This document shows positions 1-7,390 of a stretch of DNA of 41,285 bases, piece by piece. The first letter of the stretch is position 1, and the number at the start of each line of letters is the position of its first letter. The notes below the pieces were generated by a model. The model ran no database searches. It was given only the letters and a program-made list of their open reading frames with translations, and was not told the DNA's origin. The position numbers and the translations under genes were made by a program. This stretch comes from Buchananella hordeovulneris (GTDB lineage: Bacteria; Actinomycetota; Actinomycetes; Actinomycetales; Actinomycetaceae): contig JAUMWR010000001.1 in assembly GCA_030529545.1 (NCBI GenBank), positions 86,201-127,485 of the forward strand. The letters are read 5' to 3'.

Positions 1-599
1 GGGGCAGTGGGGGGAACGTCGTCCACCCTGGGAGTAGCAGAGAGGGCGGGACGCGTCAGCGAGGAAACGAACGGGCCGCTCAGCAGCTCGCGCATCAGCG
101 AATCGGACTCCACCAGCGGGGCGCCCGCGCGCTGCTGGATTGCCGGGTCGAAGGCGAGGGCCAGCGTCTCCCAAGCCAAATCCAGCTCCTCCTTAGAGGG
201 ATTAGCTAGGCGACCGGCCGCGTAGAGCGCATCCAAGTGGGCCAGGGCGGCGGCGGTGACACGGTGCCAGACGGCGGTGGGCTCGCCGGCCAATTCGGCA
301 ACGATCTGTCCCCGGCTTGCCGGCGCCTGCCCAGCCACCACCTGCTTGGCCATGCGCACCCGCGCCAGTAGACCAAAGGTGTGCAGCGGGGAGACGGCGG
401 CCCGGGCAGGGGAGGAGACCAACTGGTCGGTGTTAGTGGCGGCGGCGATGCGGCGGTTCAAGTGCCAGCTCGCGGCGTAGTTGCCCCGGTTTGCCGTCAC
501 CTGGGCGATGCCTAGGGCCCTGCGGTAAACGGTGGGGATGGGCAGCAAGGCCAACGCTGCATTTGCGAAGGCGGGCAACACACTGGCGGTAAAGCTCAC
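1..599 (-). CDS. hypothetical protein, 3' end outside the window
   Basis: An open frame reads from a GTG at 599 to the window edge without a stop, giving 199 complete codons. The GTG is preceded by an AAGGAG ribosome-binding site five bases upstream. The product begins MSFTASVLPAFANAALALLP and contains an Arg/Ala-rich middle (VYRRALGIAQVTANRGNYAA) followed by predicted helical Ala/Leu-rich sequence. I recognise no family. No catalytic motif or clear transmembrane run is visible; residues 5-20 are mildly hydrophobic. It lies downstream of the DUF559 gene on the same strand, but a 95-bp palindromic repeat separates them, so co-transcription is doubtful. The good RBS and the uninterrupted frame with high third-position GC are the evidence that it is real. 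The function is unknown. Confidence 0.6.
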   Translation of the reverse strand, partial: MSFTASVLPAFANAALALLPIPTVYRRALGIAQVTANRGNYAASWHLNRRIAAATNTDQLVSSPARAAVSPLHTFGLLARVRMAKQVVAGQAPASRGQIVAELAGEPTAVWHRVTAAALAHLDALYAAGRLANPSKEELDLAWETLALAFDPAIQQRAGAPLVESDSLMRELLSGPFVSSLTRPALSATPRVDDVPPTA

Positions 600-715
600 G
601 GCCACTCCTTTCGGTCAAGGAGAGTTTAGAGACGCGGCGGCGATGCGGCAGGGCACGGCGGAGCGCCGGCGTGAGCGGCGTGCTCCGGGCAGCGCGCGGT
701 GTCTTGGGGTGCGGG

Positions 716-810
716 TTTGTTGGCGTTGGGTGTTTCTGTTGGCGTTGGGTGAGTTTGTTGGCCTGGGGAGGCTCCCCAAGACCAATTGTTTTCCCCAACG
801 CCAATTGATT
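716..810. repeat. palindromic intergenic repeat, copy 1 (left of DUF559 gene)
   Basis: This element matches copy 2 at 2034-2111 in the same orientation. It has two left arms TTGGCGTTGGG (720-730, 739-749), a degenerate right arm (775-785, 9 of 11 bases) and an exact right arm CCCAACGCCAA (794-804). The arms are reverse complements, so the transcript can fold on either strand. It starts six bases after the stop of the DUF559 gene. It could be a REP/BIME- or MITE-like element, or a structured terminator. Confidence 0.75.
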
Positions 811-816
811 CGACGT

Positions 817-1872
817 TTACCGGGCTCGAGTGTGGTGGTTGGGCGCCCACAGGCGACGGTGTAGCTGCGGGATACCCGTGAGCGGCAGGCCGAGCTGATT
901 GCGAAGCTGCTTTCGCAACTGGTCTGGGGAGAGGAGATCGTTCCACTGGTAGCGCAGCACCTTCAGGCCGGCCCGTTCCAAGCCGAGCTGGCGCTGCATC
1001 TGCTCGCGTCGTGAACGGAAGAACTCCGCTTCGGTGGTGCCCATCTTGGCGGCACCGTCGAACTCGAGGATCGCCCGCTGGGAGGGCAAGTAGAGGTCGG
1101 AAAAATAGTGCCTGTCGTCAACCCTCCAGCCCTGTTGGGTGACGGGACGCTCCGGGCTAACGGAGAGGAGGGCCCAGAGCAGGGCACGCTCGCCGACTGA
1201 TTCGGCGGCAGCGTCGGCCAATGTAATCACGGCGAAGGCGCGCGCTGAATTGCGGCAGGGCAGTTCGGAAAGCTGGGCAAGTAACGCTGTTCTGGCAGCC
1301 TCTTCGCGTTGCCGGGAGGCGTCCATGTGGAACCTGTCAAAGTTGGACAAGCGGCGCAGCACCCCTGAGACCGCGACAAAAGCGTCCAAGGGAGGGAGGC
1401 GGGTGGCGCATAGGAGAGCGGTGTCCTCTAGTGAGTCGACGACCGTCCCCGTGGGGAACGGGTACGGCAGCGGGAGCGGGGCGGAGAGTGGAGCTTTCGT
1501 CTCTACCCGCAAGGTGGTTCTGGAGGCGGACAGGGGTGGCTGCGAAAGTGCGAAAAACACCGAGTTACCCCTGGTGGTGTGGGAGCGAATGGTCACGGTC
1601 TGCTGCGGCGGCCAGGTCGGAATGGCGTGGAGCAGCAAAGCCGACCCCAGCGTGAAATGGCAGGACCTGTGCTTGAGGGCCGTAACAAGGGTCCGGGCTC
1701 GCGCGACGAATTCACTGCGCTCCCAAGGAGGGTTTTCCGCCAGTTCGGGAGGGACTTCGAGCCACCATCCCCGCGACAGCCGCACCGAGTTGGGCGGAAG
1801 CCCGGCCCGGCGTTCTAGTCGAGTGGTCTGGTGAATCGCGGAATAGATGGTCTCCCATGAGTCAACGTTCAT
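817..1872 (-). CDS. DUF559 / AbiEi-like protein with PD-(D/E)XK endonuclease-like C-terminus
   Basis: The 351-residue product has two parts. The N-terminal ~100 residues look like the winged-helix region shared with AbiEi-type antitoxins: a degenerate IYSAIHQTTRLERRAGL segment, then CHFTLGSALLLHAIP, which corresponds to the family's 'shared Ser-Ala-Ala, Leu-His' stretch. The C-terminal ~110 residues resemble DUF559, a Vsr-like restriction-endonuclease fold: a conserved Glu near 228, Asp259 in HYFSDLYLP, Glu270 and Asp272 in AILEFDG, RREQMQRQL, and GLKVLRYQWNDLL. Such genes are common in actinobacteria, usually as single copies without a cognate toxin, and their biological role is not established. 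The ATG at 1872 has no good Shine-Dalgarno. Repeats of one family lie on both sides. The domain call is fairly secure; nuclease activity is inference. Confidence 0.7.
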   Translation of the reverse strand: MNVDSWETIYSAIHQTTRLERRAGLPPNSVRLSRGWWLEVPPELAENPPWERSEFVARARTLVTALKHRSCHFTLGSALLLHAIPTWPPQQTVTIRSHTTRGNSVFFALSQPPLSASRTTLRVETKAPLSAPLPLPYPFPTGTVVDSLEDTALLCATRLPPLDAFVAVSGVLRRLSNFDRFHMDASRQREEAARTALLAQLSELPCRNSARAFAVITLADAAAESVGERALLWALLSVSPERPVTQQGWRVDDRHYFSDLYLPSQRAILEFDGAAKMGTTEAEFFRSRREQMQRQLGLERAGLKVLRYQWNDLLSPDQLRKQLRNQLGLPLTGIPQLHRRLWAPNHHTRAR

Positions 1873-2033
1873 TGGCTCAGGATGTGCGGGCGCGGGTTGG
1901 CGAGGAAAGCGGGAGGAGCGGTGGCAGCGCCGAGGGGCTGAGCGGGGAGATTGGGGAAAACCGTCTGGAGCCGTAGCTTGTGGAAATCCCGGTGGCGGGT
2001 GTCAGCCTGCACCGCGCTTGCGTTCGAGCATTC

Positions 2034-2111
2034 TGTTTGTTGGCGTTGGGTGAGTCTGTTGGCCCGGGGAGGCTTCCCAACGCCAATTGTTTTACCCAAC
2101 GCCAATTGATT
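2034..2111. repeat. palindromic intergenic repeat, copy 2 (right of DUF559 gene)
   Basis: This is the second copy of the element at 716-810, in the same orientation. It has one left arm TTGGCGTTGGG (2040-2050) and two exact right arms CCCAACGCCAA (2076-2086 and 2095-2105), each followed by TTG. The central segment (GTTGGCC.GGGGAGGCT) is shared with copy 1. Copy 1 has two left arms and only one perfect right arm, so the copies differ by gain or loss of arms. It lies about 160 bp upstream of the DUF559 start codon. Confidence 0.75.
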
Positions 2112-2169
2112 TGGGGTTGGGGGCCGGGTGGCCCGAGCGGCGGAGCATCGGGAAACCTGAGCCGCCGCG

Positions 2170-2304
2170 CTCCGGGCGAGAGGTGCTGTGCCGTGGACCG
2201 GAGCTGCTGTGCACCGGGCGGGAGGCGCTGTGGCGTGGACCGGATCCGCTGTGCACCGGGCGAGAGATGCTGGGCCTTGGACCGGAGCTGCCTCGCACCG
2301 GGCG
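2170..2304. repeat. 42-bp tandem repeat, three units plus a partial fourth
   Basis: Units start at 2170, 2212, 2254 and (partial, about 9 bp) 2296, each beginning CNCCGGGCG and ending near GAGCTGCTGTG. The spacing is exactly 42 bp and divergence between units is low. No convincing gene covers it: long frames exist on both strands because 42 is divisible by three, but their peptides are simple repeats without a supported start. It sits in the gene-poor stretch 1873-2751 between the DUF559 gene and dnaK. Confidence 0.85.
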
Positions 2305-2316
2305 GGGATAAGAATC

Positions 2317-2351
2317 GGCGGGGCCACCTCCTCCCCGGAGGTGGCCCCGCC
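2317..2351. terminator. perfect 14-bp hairpin next to the tandem repeat
   Basis: GGCGGGGCCACCTC (2317-2330) pairs perfectly with 2338-2351 across a 7-base loop. There is only a short T-rich end (TTCTGC) on the plus strand. No known gene ends immediately before it on either strand, so what it terminates is unclear. Between here and the first HAIR operator (2352-2598) I see nothing else. Confidence 0.55.
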
Positions 2352-2598
2352 TTCTGCATCCCTCGGGGTAAACACTGACAGCTCAGCCTTGCGGGAGCCC
2401 AAAGGATTGCTGCGGGCTACCTGGGAATGACCGGTGAGGTCACTCACGTGCGCCCCGCGCCCGGAGGTAGCGTCGGTGGGGCCGCCGAATCCACTCCTAG
2501 CCACTGCGCATCCGGGGTGTGGCGGTGGAGTCTCCCCCGTCGCGATGCACATCACACCTTGGGCGTGTTCCCCTGGGAATACTCGCCCCGCCGCCAAC

Positions 2599-2619
2599 GT
2601 TGAGCCAAGTAGACTCAAC
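2599..2619. promoter_or_regulatory. HAIR operator 1 (HspR-binding inverted repeat)
   Basis: GTTGAGC-N7-ACTCAAC closely matches the HspR-associated inverted repeat consensus CTTGAGT-N7-ACTCAAG known from Streptomyces and Mycobacterium dnaK operons. It lies about 130-150 bp upstream of the dnaK start, and hspR is the last gene of this operon, so autoregulation is expected. Confidence 0.85.
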
Positions 2620-2635
2620 TTTGGGCGAGTTCGAA

Positions 2636-2665
2636 TTGACACACTTCGGCTCAACTTCGAAGATT
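2636..2665 (+). promoter_or_regulatory. candidate dnaK promoter between the two HAIR operators
   Basis: A perfect -35 hexamer TTGACA (2636-2641) is followed 18 bases later by a weak -10-like AAGATT (2660-2665) that overlaps HAIR 2. HspR bound at HAIR 2 would block RNA polymerase at this site. The -35 is clear; the -10 assignment is tentative. Confidence 0.5.
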
Positions 2666-2683
2666 GAGTACATCTGACTCAAC
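2663..2683. promoter_or_regulatory. HAIR operator 2 (HspR-binding inverted repeat)
   Basis: ATTGAGT-N7-ACTCAAC is a second close match to the HAIR consensus. It is centred 78 bp upstream of the dnaK ATG and overlaps the likely -10 region. Additional half-sites (GCTCAA near 2650) lie between the two operators. Confidence 0.85.
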
Positions 2684-2751
2684 CTGTCGCGCAGCAATGC
2701 GAGGCAGCCCAACCAAGCGGCCACAGGGCCGCAGCAGAAAAGGAGCCAAAC

Positions 2752-4599
<1,848 letters not shown>

Positions 4600-4610
4600 T
4601 AGGCCGCAGT

Positions 4611-4644
4611 GTGGGTGGCGGGTGCGCTAGTGCCCGCCACCCAC
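4611..4644 (+). terminator. dnaK-grpE intergenic hairpin
   Basis: A perfect 12-bp stem (4611-4622 with 4633-4644) around a 10-base loop starts 12 bases after the dnaK stop. There is no T-tract. It may act as a partial terminator or as a 3'-end stabiliser giving more dnaK than grpE mRNA; that role is inference. Confidence 0.5.
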
Positions 4645-4702
4645 CCCGCCCCTTTTGGGCGCAGTTAAAGACTTTTGGGGCACGCCCCGCCGGGAGGAAG
4701 CT

Positions 4703-5407
4703 ATGAGTAAGGAAAACGATGGGCTGACGCCTGACGCGCACCTGGTTGACGCGATCAACGAGGCCATGAGCCAGGCAGGTGAGGGCAGCGCCGCCGAGAA
4801 CTTGGATGCGGCCGCCGCTCGCTCTGGCCAGGCCGGTGGGGTGGACGACGTTGCCGCTGGCGCCGAGTGCGATGGTGGCGTGTCCGCTACCGACCAGGCT
4901 GGCGCCGAGGTACCGGCTGAGGGCGAGGCAGGCAGCGGCGAGAGCGCCGAGGAGCGCGAGCCGAGTCTGGAGGAGCAGATCGCTGCGCTGAAGGACGAGC
5001 TGGCACACGCGCGGGCGGACCACTTCAACCTGTCCCAGGAGTACAACAACTTTGTGCGACGCTCCCGCGCGGAGGCGGCCGCCGCGAAGGCGGCCGGCGA
5101 GCACGCGGTGCTGGAGGCGCTGGTGCCGGTGCTGGACGACATCCAGTTGGCGCGCGAGCACGGGGACCTGGTGGGCCCGGTGGGTGCGATCGCGGAGAAG
5201 CTGGAGCACGTGCTGGGCACCCGCTGCGAGCTGGAGCGCTTTGGCGCCAGCGGCGACGAGTTTGATCCCAACGTCCACGAGGCGCTGTTCGCTCAGCCCC
5301 ACCCGGACGTGAGCGTGGAGACGGTGCATCAGGTGATCCAGCCGGGTTACCGCGCGGGCCAGAAGGTGCTGCGCGCGGCGCGTGTGGCGGTGCACCAACC
5401 GGAGTGA
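4703..5407 (+). CDS. grpE: nucleotide exchange factor GrpE
   Basis: GrpE releases ADP from DnaK. The ATG at 4703 (MSKENDGLTP) is chosen because GGGAGGAAG lies directly upstream; an in-frame upstream start at 4655 lacks one. The product is 234 residues. Residues ~1-90 are an acidic, Ala/Gly-rich, probably disordered arm. Then comes the long coiled-coil helix (LEEQIAALKDELAHARADHF, NLSQEYNNFVRRSRAEAAAA), the four-helix region (VLDDIQLAREHG) and the C-terminal beta-domain with the family signature around FGASGDEFDPNVHEALF, VHQVIQPGYRAGQKVLRAA and VAV. The disordered arm is longer than in many GrpE proteins. A copy of the recurring word (GTGGACGACGTTGCC, 4841-4855) lies in this non-conserved arm. 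Confidence 0.95.
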   Translation: MSKENDGLTPDAHLVDAINEAMSQAGEGSAAENLDAAAARSGQAGGVDDVAAGAECDGGVSATDQAGAEVPAEGEAGSGESAEEREPSLEEQIAALKDELAHARADHFNLSQEYNNFVRRSRAEAAAAKAAGEHAVLEALVPVLDDIQLAREHGDLVGPVGAIAEKLEHVLGTRCELERFGASGDEFDPNVHEALFAQPHPDVSVETVHQVIQPGYRAGQKVLRAARVAVHQPE

Positions 5408-5613
5408 TCCAAGTGCCCACCCTCGGGTGGGTAGAACCGGCCGGGGGGAGCTGCTTAGCTCCGCTCCTAGGCGGAGGAAAGGGAGGGGGCGGAGCAGCCC
5501 TTATCCCAGCGGCGCGGCCCCGGGCAGCCCAATGGCAAGGTAGCGGCAAGTTTCCGGACGGCGCCGAATACGCAGACAGTTAAAGCAGCCTCTCTCGAGG
5601 GAAGGAGGAGAAC

Positions 5614-6660
5614 ATGGCTAGTCAGGATTGGCTAGAAAAGGACTTCTACAGCGTGCTGGGCGTTGCCAAGGACGCTTCCGAAAAGGACATCAAGAGCGCC
5701 TACTTCAAGTTGGCTCGCAAGTACCACCCGGACCACAACAAGGACCCGGAGGCGGAGGAGCGCTTCAAGGCTATTTCTGAGGCCTACTCCGTCTTGTCCA
5801 ACAGCGAGGACCGCAAGCAGTACGACGCGCTGCGTTCCATGTACGGCGGTGGGGCGCGCTTCCGCTCCGGTGGCGCGGGCGGTGCCGGCTTCGAGGACAT
5901 CTTCAGCATGTTCAACGCTGGCGCGGGTGGCGCTGGTGGGCCGCGGGTGCAGTTCACGTCGAGCGGCCCGGGCGGTGCCGGCTTCGAGGACATCCTGGGT
6001 GGTCTCTTTGGTGGCGCTGCGGGCGCGGGCGGCTTTGCCCCCCAGGGCGGCTACGGCGGCTTTGGCGGCGCGGGGCGCGCCCCGCGCAACCCGCAGCGCG
6101 GCGCGGACGTGAACGCGCGCACCAAGCTGGGCTTCTTCCAGGCCCTCAATGGAGACACGGTGCACCTGAAGGTGGGCGAGCGCGCGGTGTCCGTGCGCGT
6201 GCCGGCCGGGGTGGAGAGCGGCAAGAAGCTGCGCATCCCCGGCAAGGGCCACCCGGGCAAGCACGGTGGGGCGGCTGGCGACCTATTCCTGACGGTCACC
6301 GTGGAGGAGCACCCGGTGCTGCGCCTGGTGGACGGCAAGGTTCACCTGGAGGTGCCGGTGACGGTGGGCGAGGCCCTGCTCGGCGCGGTAGTGGAGGTGC
6401 CCAAACTGGACGGGAGCACCGCGAAGGTGAAGATCCCCGCCGGCAAGGGGCCCCAGACGCTGCGCGTGCGCGGCGGGGCCTCCACGCCGGGGCACGAGCG
6501 CGACCTCTACATCGACGTAGTCGTGGTCTACCCGGGCGGGCTGGACCGGGCCGCCAGCGAAGCCGCCAGTGAACTGGCGGCGGCGCTGGGCCAGGCCAAC
6601 CCGCGCGAGGGTTTGGCAGAGTTGGTGCGCGCCGGCATGCCGGCAACCGGCGAAAGCTAG
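5614..6660 (+). CDS. dnaJ: DnaJ-family co-chaperone lacking the zinc-finger domain
   Basis: The 348-residue J-protein stimulates DnaK's ATPase and delivers substrates. The J-domain spans residues ~9-73 with the HPD tripeptide in [16 protein letters not shown] Gly/Ala/Phe-rich region (~75-165) follows and contains a visible internal duplication of GGAGFEDI (DIFSMF... and DILGGLF...). Residues ~165-330 are the two C-terminal beta-sandwich substrate domains ([35 protein letters not shown]). The four CXXCXGXG zinc motifs of class A DnaJ are absent, so this is a class B (CbpA/DnaJB-like) protein. An AAGGAGG ribosome-binding site precedes the ATG. The 206-bp gap after grpE is GC-rich and holds no gene I can see. 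Confidence 0.93.
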   Translation: MASQDWLEKDFYSVLGVAKDASEKDIKSAYFKLARKYHPDHNKDPEAEERFKAISEAYSVLSNSEDRKQYDALRSMYGGGARFRSGGAGGAGFEDIFSMFNAGAGGAGGPRVQFTSSGPGGAGFEDILGGLFGGAAGAGGFAPQGGYGGFGGAGRAPRNPQRGADVNARTKLGFFQALNGDTVHLKVGERAVSVRVPAGVESGKKLRIPGKGHPGKHGGAAGDLFLTVTVEEHPVLRLVDGKVHLEVPVTVGEALLGAVVEVPKLDGSTAKVKIPAGKGPQTLRVRGGASTPGHERDLYIDVVVVYPGGLDRAASEAASELAAALGQANPREGLAELVRAGMPATGES

Positions 6661-6663
6661 GCC

Positions 6664-6692
6664 GGTGGGCGCGGGCGCAGCCCGCGCCCACC
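6664..6692 (+). terminator. dnaJ-hspR intergenic hairpin
   Basis: GGTGGGCGCGGGC (6664-6676) pairs perfectly with 6680-6692 across a three-base GCA loop, starting just after the dnaJ stop and ending before the hspR ribosome-binding site. It has no T-tract. It probably reduces read-through or stabilises upstream mRNA, keeping hspR output low. Confidence 0.5.
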
Positions 6693-6712
6693 ACGAACGG
6701 AGGTGAGGGGCA

Positions 6713-7204
6713 GTGGAACAGTTTGAGCAGCAGCCGGATCCGGTGGCGCAGCGCGCTGCGCACTTTGTTATCTCCGTTGCTGCGGAGCTGGCGGGCATGC
6801 ACCCGCAGACGCTGCGGCAGTACGACCGCCTGGGGCTGGTGAGCCCGCGCCGCACCTCCGGGCGCGGAAGGCGCTATTCGAACGCGGACGTGCGGGACCT
6901 GCGCCGCATCCAGGAGATGCGCGCGGAGGGCATCAGCCTGGCTGGCATCGCGCGCGTCCTGGAGCTGGAGCGGGCCCTGGAGCGGGCTCAGGCGGAGAAC
7001 GCGGTGCTGCGCTCCCAGGCAGCCGCCCTCTCCACCGAGGTGGTGCGGTTGCGCCAGCGCACGGGCGAATCATCGGCGGTCTTCACGGCTTCGGCCGGGG
7101 GAGAGGTCAGTGCGGCGCGTCCGGAGCGGTGGCGGGCCGGTGGCCGCTCCGCAGCCGCGGGGCAGTCGGCGCTGGTGTTGTGGCGCCCGCAGCGCCGCTT
7201 CTAA
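6713..7204 (+). CDS. hspR: heat-shock repressor HspR (MerR family)
   Basis: The 163-residue regulator starts at GTG 6713, with CGGAGGTGAGG upstream. The MerR-type winged helix spans residues ~20-90: FVISVAAELAGMHPQTLRQYDRLGLVSPRRTSGRGRRYSNADVRDLRRIQEM is shown in pieces by FVISVAAELAGMHPQTLRQY and GRGRRYSNADVRDLRRI. This is followed by a coiled-coil helix (ERALERAQAENAVLRSQ) and the HspR-typical C-terminal tail ALVLWRPQRRF. HspR binds HAIR sites with DnaK as co-repressor; the two HAIR sites at 2599 and 2663 make a feedback loop. A Gly/Ala-rich linker before the tail is longer than usual. Confidence 0.93.
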   Translation: MEQFEQQPDPVAQRAAHFVISVAAELAGMHPQTLRQYDRLGLVSPRRTSGRGRRYSNADVRDLRRIQEMRAEGISLAGIARVLELERALERAQAENAVLRSQAAALSTEVVRLRQRTGESSAVFTASAGGEVSAARPERWRAGGRSAAAGQSALVLWRPQRRF

Positions 7205-7242
7205 GCGCGCTCTATTCGCGAGCACGTCCGCGCGTGGTTGAT

Positions 7243-7269
7243 GGCCCCGCCCGGGATCCGGGCGGGGCC
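7243..7269 (+). terminator. terminator of the dnaK operon
   Basis: An 11-bp perfect stem (7243-7253 with 7259-7269) with a GGATC loop lies 39 bases after the hspR stop. It has no T-run, like most hairpins in this GC-rich window, but the position fits the operon's end. Confidence 0.6.
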
Positions 7270-7390
7270 GCTCCTATGCCGCCGTCCCCTAAAGTACCTG
7301 GGAGCGGGCCCGCTGCGCCCCGCAGGGACTCTGGCTGCGGGCGGCCGGCGGTAGGCTCAGCCCAGATAAAACCCTGTGGAAGGAGCAACC

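Noticed and set aside
1869-2654. 261-codon minus-strand frame over the repeats upstream of dnaK
   Set aside because: It runs through the palindromic repeat, the 42-bp array, a terminator-like hairpin and the HAIR site, with no RBS. Its length comes from repeat length being a multiple of three.
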